In this document: positions 26,549 to 35,643 of the stretch, piece after piece
How the letters are laid out: every line of letters begins with the position of its first letter
Position numbering within the stretch: position 1 is the stretch's first letter
Assembly (NCBI RefSeq): GCF_001724605.1
Contig: NZ_MEEX01000010.1
Span: 1-64,000, forward strand
DNA from: Phenylobacterium sp. SCN 70-31
GTDB taxonomy: Bacteria; Pseudomonadota; Alphaproteobacteria; Caulobacterales; Caulobacteraceae
Direction: 5' to 3'
Length of the DNA stretch: 64,000 nucleotides
Position numbers and translations under genes: made by a program
The notes under the pieces: model-generated
What the model was told of the DNA's origin: nothing
What the model saw: only the letters and a program-made list of their open reading frames with translations
Database searches by the model: none

Positions 26549-27745
26549 ATGAGCGCGAAGCGTAGGTCGGATGAAATCGTCGTCGGCCTACTTTGGCATT
26601 CCGTGAACTCCGGCAATCTCGGAGTCGGCGCGCTGACGGTGGGAAATCTCGAACTCGCCCGCCAAGCCGCTGCCGCCGTGGGACTGAGGCCAAGATTCCG
26701 AGTCCTCGGCTTCTTGGATCCAGGCGTTGCGCCATATGTAACAGATCCCGACGTGGAAATCGTACCGCTGAACGCGAGAGCGATGCTGCCGGGAGGTAGG
26801 TATTGGTCCGCGCTGTCGGACCTGGATTGCGTGCTGGACATCGGCGGCGGCGACAGCTTCACCGATATCTACGGGGCGAAGCGCTTCGGCTTCCTTTGGC
26901 TCAGCAAGGCGATGGCGATCGCCCGGCGCAAACCGCTGGTTCTCAGTCCTCAGACGATCGGGCCCTTCAGTCGGCAACCGCAGTCGATTCTGGCCAGCCT
27001 CGTGATGAACCGGGCTGAACTCGTAGTCGCGCGAGACCCGCTATCGTTCAATGTAGCGAAGGAAATGGCGTCCGGAGCCCGCCTCCTTCAGGCTGTCGAT
27101 GTGGCCTTCGCACTTCCTTTCGAACGCAGGGAACGTCCGGCCGGCCCAGCCCCCGTGGAAGTAGGCCTCAACGTCTCCGGGCTACTCTTCAACGGCGGGT
27201 ACAGCGGAGCCAATGAGTTTGGCATGGAGATCGACTACGCTGCCTACACGCGGGGCCTCATCGAGGCTCTCGTCCAGAGATCGGACGTGACCGTGCGTCT
27301 GGTTTCCCACGTGAACAGCGACACCCTCCCGCAGGATGACGACGGTCGTATCGCAGAACGGTTGGCCAAAGAGTACCCGCAAGCCACGTTGATCCCCAGG
27401 TTCGCCGACCCCTCCGCCGCGAAATCATACATCTCGGGCCTAGACTTCCTCGTCGCCGGACGCATGCATGCCTGCATCGCGGCGTTCTCGAGTGGCGTGC
27501 CCGTAGTGCCCGTAGCCTATAGTCGCAAGTTCGCCGGCCTGTTCGAGGGCGTGCTCAACTATCCCCACATCGTGCCCGTGACAGGCCTCGACACCCAGGC
27601 CGCCATCGCCTTCACCCTGGAGAAACTTGAAGCCCGGACATCCCTCAGGGACGATATACGTGAAGGCACGGCGGGCGTTGAGGGGCTTCTGAACGGCTAT
27701 CGTGACGCACTGTCGGCCCTGTTCGATCGGAGCGTCGCAGCATGA
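26549..27745 (+). CDS. polysaccharide pyruvyl transferase family protein
   Basis: The 398-residue protein has the family's N-terminal NSGNLGVGALTVGN segment, the LDIGGGDSFTDIYG loop, LSPQTIGPF and a C-terminal AGRMHACIAAFSSGVPVVPVAYSRKF motif. These enzymes add ketal-linked pyruvate from phosphoenolpyruvate to sugars of exopolysaccharides, giving negative charge. The ATG at 26549 follows a GGGGCGGGG site. The stop overlaps the next start (ATGA), opening a four-gene operon. Confidence 0.87.
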   Translation: MSAKRRSDEIVVGLLWHSVNSGNLGVGALTVGNLELARQAAAAVGLRPRFRVLGFLDPGVAPYVTDPDVEIVPLNARAMLPGGRYWSALSDLDCVLDIGGGDSFTDIYGAKRFGFLWLSKAMAIARRKPLVLSPQTIGPFSRQPQSILASLVMNRAELVVARDPLSFNVAKEMASGARLLQAVDVAFALPFERRERPAGPAPVEVGLNVSGLLFNGGYSGANEFGMEIDYAAYTRGLIEALVQRSDVTVRLVSHVNSDTLPQDDDGRIAERLAKEYPQATLIPRFADPSAAKSYISGLDFLVAGRMHACIAAFSSGVPVVPVAYSRKFAGLFEGVLNYPHIVPVTGLDTQAAIAFTLEKLEARTSLRDDIREGTAGVEGLLNGYRDALSALFDRSVAA

Positions 27746-29487
27746 GCGGGACTGCGGACCCGTTCTTCGGCAATCGATTCATCGCGGCGTCATGGCGTCC
27801 TGGCGCGCCGGGTCCGCTCCTGGATCGCCTCCGTGCGACTGTATCGACCTGGAGCGTCGCGGCGGGAGACGGCTGGCTGCTGGCGTCCGAACGCGCCGAT
27901 GCGTTCAGTCGCGAGGGTGGTGTCGCCGTCGCGCTATCTCGCTCCGCAGCTTTCGATCGGAACTTGGCTCGTTTCCGACCTCCACGCGACATCGCCGCCG
28001 GACTCGAAGGCAGCGGCCTAACGACCCTCGATGGTATGGCGCCGCCATTCCGGACTATCTGGGCCGAAACATCTCGCAGCGTCGTGCACTGCGCGACAGA
28101 TGTCTTTGGTCTGGGCCAAGTCTTTGTGAGTGTAGACCAGAACGCCGCGTTCGCTTCGTCGAGTGCAACGCTTCTGGCGGACATACTTGGTTCAGGGTTG
28201 TCGGCCGAACGTCTGACTGGCCACGCCCTGTTCGGGGGCTTCATCGGAACGGAAACCCCCTTCGCCGGCATCGACAAATTGCCTGCCGGGACGATCGCCA
28301 CGCTCCTGGGCGGGCGGATCGAGTTCACCCAACGCTGGCGCATGCCCACCGCCACCACGACTGTGCCCACCGCGTTTCGCGAGGCGATGGCGGCGATGCT
28401 TTCAGCCGCGCCCAACGTCGAACTCGAGCTGTCCGGCGGCCTGGACAGTCGCATCATCCTGGCGGCTATCCCGCCCGAGGCACGGAAGGACCGGCGAGCC
28501 ATAACCATCGGCCTGGCCGGCGAACCGTCGGAGGACGTCACAGTCGCTCGTGATCTGGCGCAGTCATCCGAGCTGGACTGGAGGCTGCTGGACGCCAGCG
28601 AGGTTTCGGAACTGGATGCGTCCGGCCTGGAGACGATGCTGCTGAGTGCTGCGGCAGCCTACGACCACATGGCCAACCCGCTCGACAAGATCACGCTGAT
28701 ACTTGCGGGTCGCAACCGACGGGTCGATGCCCGCCTGGGGGGGCAAAATGGAGAAATTCTGCGCGGCTTCTACTATCCGGCTCAACCGCTATCCTCGCCG
28801 CCGTCAGAAAACCTGGCACGTGGACTGATCTCTATGCGACTCCAGGCCAATGACAGGGTCGAGGATGTCGTGCTGTCGTCCGCTCTGCGACGAGAACTCC
28901 GGGCGGACGCGGAGGCCAGGATGACGAAGACGCTTCTGAGCTTCGAAGGGACCTGGGGACAGGCTCTCGATCAGTTCTACCTCTACCAGCGCATGCAGAA
29001 CTGGGTCGGCAACGCCACGGGACATCGGTTGATGGATCATGCGCCGCTGTATCCGTTTTTCGACCCGGCCTTCGTGGCCGCGGCGCTGTCGCTGGCGCCG
29101 GAAGAGAAGTTGAACTCCCGGGCGGCCTATCAGCTGCTGTGCGATCTCGATATGGACCTCGCCCAGCGTCCATTGGCCGGCGGGATCGTTCCAGCCCGCG
29201 CCCGGCACGGCGGCCGCGGAAGCGACCTCGTTCTGGACGGTCAGCGCATTCTGGGCCGTCTGGGACGCCTGTTGAAGGGGCGCGGACGTGCGACCCTGGG
29301 CTCCCGAACCATCACGGATCATTGGCGCCGACTGAACCTGCACGCACGCCTCCCCGTCGACGCCCTGGCGCGCACGGGTCTGTTCGACCTGGACGGCCTC
29401 GCCCGGATTGGTTCCGGCGAGTTCGCGCCTAGCCGACCGACGCTGGGGTTCGTATTGCTCATCGCGAGCCTGGAGAAGCGCTCATGA
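27742..29487 (+). CDS. asparagine-synthase-like amidotransferase in polysaccharide locus
   Basis: The 581-residue protein has an N-terminal glutaminase-like fold without the Cys2 nucleophile (it begins MSGTAD). The ATP-pyrophosphatase loop ELSGGLDSR (residues about 229-237) is intact. A family member of this type could use ammonia from another source to amidate a uronic acid or other carboxylate on the polymer; that is inference. True asparagine synthesis is unlikely given the missing Cys and the location. Starts and stops are overlapped on both sides. Confidence 0.78.
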   Translation: MSGTADPFFGNRFIAASWRPGAPGPLLDRLRATVSTWSVAAGDGWLLASERADAFSREGGVAVALSRSAAFDRNLARFRPPRDIAAGLEGSGLTTLDGMAPPFRTIWAETSRSVVHCATDVFGLGQVFVSVDQNAAFASSSATLLADILGSGLSAERLTGHALFGGFIGTETPFAGIDKLPAGTIATLLGGRIEFTQRWRMPTATTTVPTAFREAMAAMLSAAPNVELELSGGLDSRIILAAIPPEARKDRRAITIGLAGEPSEDVTVARDLAQSSELDWRLLDASEVSELDASGLETMLLSAAAAYDHMANPLDKITLILAGRNRRVDARLGGQNGEILRGFYYPAQPLSSPPSENLARGLISMRLQANDRVEDVVLSSALRRELRADAEARMTKTLLSFEGTWGQALDQFYLYQRMQNWVGNATGHRLMDHAPLYPFFDPAFVAAALSLAPEEKLNSRAAYQLLCDLDMDLAQRPLAGGIVPARARHGGRGSDLVLDGQRILGRLGRLLKGRGRATLGSRTITDHWRRLNLHARLPVDALARTGLFDLDGLARIGSGEFAPSRPTLGFVLLIASLEKRS

Positions 29488-31310
29488 AGCGAGCGACCGT
29501 CATGCTGGCGTCCGGACTGGCGATTGCGGTGGTCGTAGCAATCGCCGCTACAACCGGCCTCTGGGGGCGGGCGGAAGCTTCCACGTTTCACATCGACTTC
29601 GACAAGGGGCGCGACGAACATGACGGCCTGACGCCCGCCACGGCGTGGAAGCATGCGCCGGGGGATCCGAACGCCTCCGGCCAACCGGCCCGGACACGAC
29701 TTCGCCCGGGTGACACGGTCCTCTTCTCCGCCGACGTCAGGTATCGGGGCAGCATCGTCGTGAAGGACAGCGGTCGCCCGGGCCAGCCGATCACCTTCCG
29801 CGGCGCGACTCCCCGCAGCGCGGTGATCGATGGTAGCGAGCTGGTGGAGGCGGCGCCGTGTCGCAATGCCGAGGAATGTGGCTCTGCAACGAACTGGCGA
29901 TCGCTCGTCCGCGTGACTATGAACAAGCCAACTGACGAGACGTTGGCGCTCTTCGGTTCGCAAGGGCCGCTGCGCCCCGCACAGGAGCCCGACCCCTCGG
30001 AAGACTTTTATCGCAACGAAACCGACGACCTCTTGCCGGCGGATGGAAAAGCCATGAGCGAAGGCAGGGTCGAGCTACCCGCCGAAGTCGCGGCGGGTCT
30101 CAAGGACGGGAGAGCGAGGCTCGCGTTGTGGGTCAAACCCAACCGGGTGGTCTATCGGCCGATCATTCGTCTGGAAGGCGCGACAGCGCACTTCGACCCG
30201 CAGGGCCTGCAATTCTATACTGATCGTCCCACAAAGGCCGGCGTGATCGATCACTCGTCCCTGCTGGACAGCCCGGGGGAGTACGCCCTCATCGCTGACG
30301 GCCAAACCGCCGTCATTCTTCCCCAGACCGCGAATGAAACGGTGGCGGTCGGAACAGGTCGGGGAGGTTTTCGCATCGACGGCGCCTCTCACATCGTCAT
30401 CCGCGATCTCGCGTTCGAGAACATGTCCGACGCCGGCCGCCTTGCACCGTCCGGTGTCGCGATCTTCACCGCCAAGGGCGCCTCCTCCGACATCACGATC
30501 CAGAACAACGTCTTTCGGAATTTCGTGATGACGCGTGGGCAGGGCCCCGTGATCCAAAGGGAAGTGACCGGCCTGAGTATTGTCAGCAACACCTTCGACA
30601 CGATCGTTTTGGGATCAGGTATGCGCCTGACGGGAACGGATATCCGGATCTCCGACAACGACTTCCGACGACTGGGGCGAACGGGGATCATGCTGATCGG
30701 GACGTCGAAGGTCACCGTAGAAGGCAATCGAATGGACGACATTCGCGGAGTCCACGGAAACGGCATCTCCGTCTACCTGGACAATCGGGATATCCGCATC
30801 ATCCGCAATACGATCCTCAATGCGAAGCAGCCGGCGACCTTTCATGGAGATCGTGGCGAACGCAGCGAACCGAACAGCATCCTCTTCGCAAACAACCTCT
30901 TCATCGCAACACCCGACGCGTTGGGAGCTCTGATCAGTTGGGGCGCCAAGACCCGTGGCGTCACGATCCGAAACAACGTGCTCCTGGGCGGTCGTAGCGG
31001 TCTCCGGCTCAACGGTGGCGATTCCGATGTCGTCATCACCGACAACGTAGCGTCCGGCATAGTCGTCTCGAAAGGTGAGCGCCGAAACTGGCAAGAGGCC
31101 GGAAATGTGTGGACCGAACGCACGTTCCAGCAGAAGCGCGAGACCTCTCGGCAGAACTCACCAGGGTGGGCTGCGGGCATTTCAGAGGCCCTTTCATCAG
31201 GCCGCCTTCCGGATGGCCTTTGCGAGGTCGTGACTCGCCATAGCCTGCCTGGATCTTCGACACCCTCCGACGCTCACGGCGCGATCGGCGCCGACCTTCG
31301 CTGCCCCTAA
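29484..31310 (+). CDS. exported right-handed beta-helix protein
   Basis: The 608-residue protein has an N-terminal membrane or signal segment (about residues 5-28). A domain starting FHIDFDKGRDEHDGLTP follows, and from about residue 295 a run of beta-helix coils (HIVIRDLAFENM, DITIQNNVFRNF, GLSIVSNTFDTI, DIRISDNDFRRLG, KVTVEGNRMDDI). Such proteins are often polysaccharide lyases or epimerases that act in the periplasm. No catalytic residues can be assigned with confidence. It is coupled by ATGA to the asparagine-synthase-like gene. Confidence 0.78.
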   Translation: MKRATVMLASGLAIAVVVAIAATTGLWGRAEASTFHIDFDKGRDEHDGLTPATAWKHAPGDPNASGQPARTRLRPGDTVLFSADVRYRGSIVVKDSGRPGQPITFRGATPRSAVIDGSELVEAAPCRNAEECGSATNWRSLVRVTMNKPTDETLALFGSQGPLRPAQEPDPSEDFYRNETDDLLPADGKAMSEGRVELPAEVAAGLKDGRARLALWVKPNRVVYRPIIRLEGATAHFDPQGLQFYTDRPTKAGVIDHSSLLDSPGEYALIADGQTAVILPQTANETVAVGTGRGGFRIDGASHIVIRDLAFENMSDAGRLAPSGVAIFTAKGASSDITIQNNVFRNFVMTRGQGPVIQREVTGLSIVSNTFDTIVLGSGMRLTGTDIRISDNDFRRLGRTGIMLIGTSKVTVEGNRMDDIRGVHGNGISVYLDNRDIRIIRNTILNAKQPATFHGDRGERSEPNSILFANNLFIATPDALGALISWGAKTRGVTIRNNVLLGGRSGLRLNGGDSDVVITDNVASGIVVSKGERRNWQEAGNVWTERTFQQKRETSRQNSPGWAAGISEALSSGRLPDGLCEVVTRHSLPGSSTPSDAHGAIGADLRCP

Positions 31311-31323
31311 GGAATACGACCGC

Positions 31324-31989
31324 ATGGCGGATATGACCAACAAAACGAACAGCTTCCGTCGGCGACGAACGGAAATGTTCCTGAAAATCGTCGATCGCAT
31401 CCTGTCTGAAAAAGGCGAGGCCAGAGTTCTCGACGTCGGCGGTACAATCGACTACTGGCGGACACTTGAACCATTGCTGGGTGATCGCAACGTAAGATTC
31501 ACACTCGTCAACCTCGGCGCATCTTCTCACGACGAGGGACGGTACGCTCTTCGCCCGGGCAATGCCTGTGCGATGCCGGAGTACGCAGACGATAGCTTCG
31601 ATATCGTCCATTCCAACAGCGTCATCGAGCATGTCGGCCATTGGCGCGAGATGCGCGCCATGGCGGGCGAGGTCCGCAGGCTCGCTCCCGCCTACTTCCT
31701 GCAGACACCTAATATCGGCTTCCCGATGGAAGCCCACTTTGGGCTCCCGTTCATCCATTGGCTCCCCGAACCTCTCAGGGCGGCTATCCTTTACGCGCCC
31801 AAAGGAAAGTTTGTGCCGAGAGACGCACCGTACGACGCGGCCATCGAAATGGCGCAGAGGGTTGTGTTGCTGTCACGCAGGCAGATGACAGAGCTTTTCC
31901 CGGACGCCGATCTGGTCGCCGAACGCGTGGCCGGTCTCGCAAAATCCTGGATCGCGATCAGGACAGCCCGGGCCAACTCCGACTATTGA
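31324..31989 (+). CDS. SAM-dependent methyltransferase (class I)
   Basis: The 221-residue protein has the SAM-binding motif VLDVGGT (near residues 36-42), an acidic loop at motif II, and the DDSFDIVHSNSVIEHVGHW segment typical of methyltransferase family 11. It probably methylates a sugar or lipid carrier of the exopolysaccharide. It is the last gene of the plus-strand operon that begins with the pyruvyl transferase and ends two bases from the convergent epsI gene. Confidence 0.82.
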   Translation: MADMTNKTNSFRRRRTEMFLKIVDRILSEKGEARVLDVGGTIDYWRTLEPLLGDRNVRFTLVNLGASSHDEGRYALRPGNACAMPEYADDSFDIVHSNSVIEHVGHWREMRAMAGEVRRLAPAYFLQTPNIGFPMEAHFGLPFIHWLPEPLRAAILYAPKGKFVPRDAPYDAAIEMAQRVVLLSRRQMTELFPDADLVAERVAGLAKSWIAIRTARANSDY

Positions 31990-31991
31990 GA

Positions 31992-32687
31992 TCAGGCTGT
32001 TCGCTGTCTGGCGAATTCACGGGCCAACTCGGTTCCAATCAGCGCGGGCCGGGAATTCTTGCGGACTGCGGACAGGAGTTCAGGAATGAACCGGCTCATG
32101 ATCCGGAAAGATTCCTCACTCTCGCCTACCACGGAGCACCGGACCAGGATGCCATCTGGAACGAAGCCTCGAACGGCGTTCTCCAGGCGGGCGCTACGCT
32201 GTTCTCCGCCGGTTCGCGGAAGGGCTTCGCCCATCCGGGTCCAGTAGACAATATTCTCAACGCGCCCCTCCAGGGTAGCGACAACCTCGCGTGCGGGCAG
32301 GACCGCTCCACTGATCGGCAACTCGACCGATCGCGCGGACTGAAGGGTGAAGCCGACTGCAGGATAGCAGCTCTCAGGCCGGTGAAGCTGCAACAGGTCG
32401 CTCTGGGTGTCGCCATACGCGGCCAGCAACATCACCGCACGACCAGTCGTTCGATCGACATAAGTCCGGCTGACGATCTCACTGTAAAGCGTGCGCGCCA
32501 ACCGACCAGCCTGCTCGGGACTCACGAGTTCGTCGGCATGAGCCTCCCAGGACCCAAAGGAGTCCGGAATTGCCTGTGCGACAGTCTCACCCTTTAGGAG
32601 GACGAGCTTGCGACGGGGGCGCAACGCCTCGGCCGCACCGAGCGCGCTGACGGCGAGGCCCGCGAAGATAAGATCCCGACGCCGCAT
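31992..32687 (-). CDS. epsI: EpsI-family exosortase accessory protein
   Basis: The 231-residue protein begins MRRRDLIFAGLAVSALGAAE, an export signal with a basic start that looks partly Tat-like. The mature part has the family's FGSWEA segment, YSEIVSRTYVDRTTG, and LHRPESCYPAVGF with a conserved Cys. EpsI proteins accompany or are fused to exosortases and are thought to work in the same exopolysaccharide sorting process. Its ATG sits in the TGATG overlap with the exosortase stop, so the two are co-translated. Confidence 0.87.
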   Translation of the reverse strand: MRRRDLIFAGLAVSALGAAEALRPRRKLVLLKGETVAQAIPDSFGSWEAHADELVSPEQAGRLARTLYSEIVSRTYVDRTTGRAVMLLAAYGDTQSDLLQLHRPESCYPAVGFTLQSARSVELPISGAVLPAREVVATLEGRVENIVYWTRMGEALPRTGGEQRSARLENAVRGFVPDGILVRCSVVGESEESFRIMSRFIPELLSAVRKNSRPALIGTELAREFARQRTA

Positions 32688-33559
32688 CAGGCCGCCTGTT
32701 GAGGCTTGAAGAAGCGGGAAGCCACGCTGTCGATCATGAACATCAGAACCAACGAAACGGCGAACAGGAAGAGGCCGGCCGTCACGTGCAGGAAGCCCTG
32801 CCCGACAGCATCGCCAAAATAGTAGGTGAGCAGGATGAGGGTCACGATCCGCAGGACATTCGCGGCTATGGCCACCGGAATAATGAGACACACCAGGAAC
32901 AAGGAGTAACGCCAGCCAGCGTTCCTTAGCAGATAAATATAGAACAGCGTGATCGCAATGAGGCCGATCAGCGAGTTCAATCCCGAACACGCGTCTTCAA
33001 CCAGAAGTTGGTAGGGGCCGACCGTCATCGTCACGCCCTCCCGCAGGATCGGCACGCCAAGAGGCTCGACGATCGATGCGGACATCGCCGAGACGAGGAG
33101 CTTAAGCGGCGCGGTGCCTTGATCCAGAAGCCATCCGGGAACGGGCAGCAGAAGACCCAGATAAAAGAGAGGAAACCAGTTCTTCAGCATCTGCCGCAGG
33201 CCTACGCGGTCATGCAGCACCGCAAGGCCGAATCCGTAAAGACCCGCAGCCTCGAGACTGATGAGATCATAGGCTCGGCCGACGACATAAAGCGGTAGGG
33301 CGGCCGCAACCGCCAGAATGGTCAGCGCCAGATGGCCACGAGTTCCCTCGCTGAGCATCGACGGCATCTGACGCCAGAGAATCCAGACGCCCGTGGCCAG
33401 AACGATAGGACCGTGCGCACCGATCTCCATCGACCAGACTTGCTGTCCAAGTCTGATGAACGTCGGCACTGCCAGCGCTAGGCCCGCCACGACCAGGGGG
33501 AGAACTCCCACAAGGCGAACAGCTATGCTTCTCGGCGCATCCGCAACGCTGGCAGTCAT
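32687..33559 (-). CDS. xrtV: exosortase (probably XrtV type)
   Basis: The 290-residue polytopic membrane protein has about eight helices and the complete exosortase triad: Cys191 in EDACSGLNSL, Arg237 in ANVLRIV, His258 in FLHVTAG. Exosortases cleave PEP-CTERM-type tails and hand the protein to the envelope. A PEPxxWA-CTERM substrate is encoded about 9 kb away. It is followed by epsI and preceded by gumB, gumC and a CpsD-like gene on the same strand. The XrtV subtype is suggested by the EPS context and taxon only. Confidence 0.88.
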   Translation of the reverse strand: MTASVADAPRSIAVRLVGVLPLVVAGLALAVPTFIRLGQQVWSMEIGAHGPIVLATGVWILWRQMPSMLSEGTRGHLALTILAVAAALPLYVVGRAYDLISLEAAGLYGFGLAVLHDRVGLRQMLKNWFPLFYLGLLLPVPGWLLDQGTAPLKLLVSAMSASIVEPLGVPILREGVTMTVGPYQLLVEDACSGLNSLIGLIAITLFYIYLLRNAGWRYSLFLVCLIIPVAIAANVLRIVTLILLTYYFGDAVGQGFLHVTAGLFLFAVSLVLMFMIDSVASRFFKPQQAA

Positions 33560-33566
33560 CTCGACC

Positions 33567-34274
33567 TCAGTCCTCGTTCAGGACAGTGCCCACTACCCGG
33601 GTGCCATCCTCCTGCAATCGCTGCGCCAAGGTGGAGACATCGTTCAGGAGCGTGACATTAGCTCTGGCGACAATAAGCATGTAGCCGATGATCGAGCCTA
33701 TACGCCGGGCGTCCGCGCATGCGTTCGTTGGCGGCGTATCGATGATCGTGAACTCATAGTCACGCAGACATCGGTCGATGAGCTGGCGAAACCTCTCAGC
33801 GGCGAGAAGTTCCTGAGCGTTATCTGACGCCCCGCCCGCGTAGAGAATCGAGAGGTTCGGCAGAACCTCGCTGTGGATGCAGTCGCTGGCCGACATATCT
33901 TCCGATGCAATGTAGTCGCTCAGTCCAGTCGATGCAGTTCGGGGACGAATGAAGCGCTCCACCGATGGGGAACGCATGTCACAGTCGATCAGAAGCGTCG
34001 CCGTCCCGACCTGCGAGAGTGCGACCGCCAGGTTCACGGCCGTGAAAGTGCACCCGGACTCCGCGGACGGCGCACAAACCGCAATCCCTCGTCTACCATC
34101 CTTGATGTGTCGAGCGGTGATGTGGGTGCGGATCGTCCGTATGGCCTCGGCCTCGGACAGACGGACATCAGTCAGGGTGACGAGATCGCCTGATAGCTCA
34201 TACTGGGATGGGGTGGCGTCAGGCGTTGCCTGAGCGGTGGCCGAAGCCGGCATTTCCCTCTGAAGCTCACTCAC
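33567..34274 (-). CDS. CpsD/Wzc-like protein with lysine-less P-loop, copy 1
   Basis: The 235-residue MinD/ParA-fold protein is split from its membrane partner GumC, encoded just upstream. The Walker A' segment LLIDCDMR (94-101) and Walker B FTIIDTPP (Asp179) are present. The P-loop reads APSAESGCTF (68-77), with Cys75 where the invariant Lys should be. No C-terminal tyrosine cluster is present. Genuine tyrosine-kinase activity is therefore doubtful. It may instead regulate polymer length or export by binding GumC. The GTG start lies in the GTGA overlap with the gumC stop. Confidence 0.82.
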   Translation of the reverse strand: MSELQREMPASATAQATPDATPSQYELSGDLVTLTDVRLSEAEAIRTIRTHITARHIKDGRRGIAVCAPSAESGCTFTAVNLAVALSQVGTATLLIDCDMRSPSVERFIRPRTASTGLSDYIASEDMSASDCIHSEVLPNLSILYAGGASDNAQELLAAERFRQLIDRCLRDYEFTIIDTPPTNACADARRIGSIIGYMLIVARANVTLLNDVSTLAQRLQEDGTRVVGTVLNED

Positions 34275-35620
34275 GCGCGTGCCGCCTCAGAGCGAGCTCG
34301 ACGGAGCTCCAACCGCGGCAGGGACCACCGTGACTTCACCTTATTGACGCGGGGCGGACGGATCACGGCGAGAACCGGCGCATCAACCGCCGAGTACAGA
34401 TCCTCGATGCTGCGAATCCTGCGACCAAAGAGTTCGAGCAACAACGCCAGAACGATCCCGGCCAGCAACCCGCCGCCCAGGGTGGCGCCGAGAACCAGGG
34501 GCTTGTTCGGAAATACCGGCGATCGCGGCGTGATCGCGCTGGCCAATGGTGTCGCACCAGCCGACGCCACATCGGCCTCCTGGCGCAACTGCGCCGAACG
34601 CGTGACGGCGTTGTTATACTGATCCCGCCGCAGATCTATGTCGTCCTGCATCAGGCGAAGCCGCTCGACCTTGTCGCGTTGCCCCAGCACCTTGGCCTTC
34701 TGAGCCTCGAGCAAGTCGCTCGTCGCACGCGCCGCATTCAGCGCCGAAGCCGCCGCAGAGCCCGCAGCGCCGCGTTCCGCTTCCGCCTGTTGCGCCAAGA
34801 GCTCGCGCTGACGGCGAGCCTGCTGAAGCTGCGGGTGGTTGGGGCCGAGGGTCTTCGACATCTCGAGAAGTTCGGCGTCGATCCTGGCGAGCTGCATCGT
34901 AAGGGGCGAAACGGTCGATGCGCTCGGCGTAATGAAGGATCCGCCTCCGCTCATGGCGAGCGAGTTCAGGCGCGCGCTGTCGATATCGACCTTGTTGTCG
35001 GCGAGGATGATCCCAGTTTCACGCTCGTAATCGGACTTGGCCTTTTCAGCCTGGAAAAGGATCGACTTGGCCTTTTCAGCCTGGTCTTCATACCACTCCG
35101 CGTTCTTTCGTGCGGCTTCCCGACGCGACTGCAACGTCGTGTCGAGGTAGGCCGTCCTCAGTCCGTCGGCCACCGTCTTGGCGCGCTGCGGCGAAGCCGA
35201 TGCATAGGTGATCTCAAGGATATTGCTGCCCTCAATAAGGCGCGCGCTGGCGTTCTGGGAGATCTCTTCGGCCGCCCAACGCTCAAAATCGACGTCGTCG
35301 CCACGGTTGCTCTGGCGATACTGGCGGCGGATTTCAGGGTCTTTCGCCCACCCCAAATCTTCAACCACCAGTTTGGCCGTCTCAGAATCCTTCACCAGTT
35401 CGATCTGCGTCTTCGTATAGGCCCGGAGGAAGGAGGTCGCCATTATCTGACCCGTCACCGGATCGGGCTTGATGATGTCGAGCATCACCCGAGACTGCGC
35501 TTCGTATCTGGGCGGCACCAACTGGACTACGATCAGACCGACCACGAAACAGGCGGCCGCCAAGCCAGCAACCAGCAGGCGGTACGCCCAGAGGATCCGA
35601 AGGAACTGAAGGATGCTCAT
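34271..35620 (-). CDS. GumC/Wzz-type chain-length determinant, copy 1
   Basis: The 449-residue protein has a transmembrane helix at about residues 13-34, a Wzz domain with PPRYEAQSRVMLDIIKPDP, a long periplasmic coiled coil (about residues 170-370), and a second helix near residues 380-405. A short cytoplasmic tail lacks the kinase part, which is separately encoded. A tandem repeat of QAEKAKS near residue 186 is a 21-base duplication in the gene. It links Wza to the inner-membrane export machinery and sets polymer length. Confidence 0.88.
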   Translation of the reverse strand: MSILQFLRILWAYRLLVAGLAAACFVVGLIVVQLVPPRYEAQSRVMLDIIKPDPVTGQIMATSFLRAYTKTQIELVKDSETAKLVVEDLGWAKDPEIRRQYRQSNRGDDVDFERWAAEEISQNASARLIEGSNILEITYASASPQRAKTVADGLRTAYLDTTLQSRREAARKNAEWYEDQAEKAKSILFQAEKAKSDYERETGIILADNKVDIDSARLNSLAMSGGGSFITPSASTVSPLTMQLARIDAELLEMSKTLGPNHPQLQQARRQRELLAQQAEAERGAAGSAAASALNAARATSDLLEAQKAKVLGQRDKVERLRLMQDDIDLRRDQYNNAVTRSAQLRQEADVASAGATPLASAITPRSPVFPNKPLVLGATLGGGLLAGIVLALLLELFGRRIRSIEDLYSAVDAPVLAVIRPPRVNKVKSRWSLPRLELRRARSEAARA

Positions 35621-35643
35621 CGCTCTTGCTCCGCGCAGCCGGC

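Noticed and set aside
27742..29487. Housekeeping asparagine synthetase (asnB)
   Set aside because: The N-terminal Cys2 is missing and the gene is embedded in a polysaccharide operon, so a decorating role is more likely.
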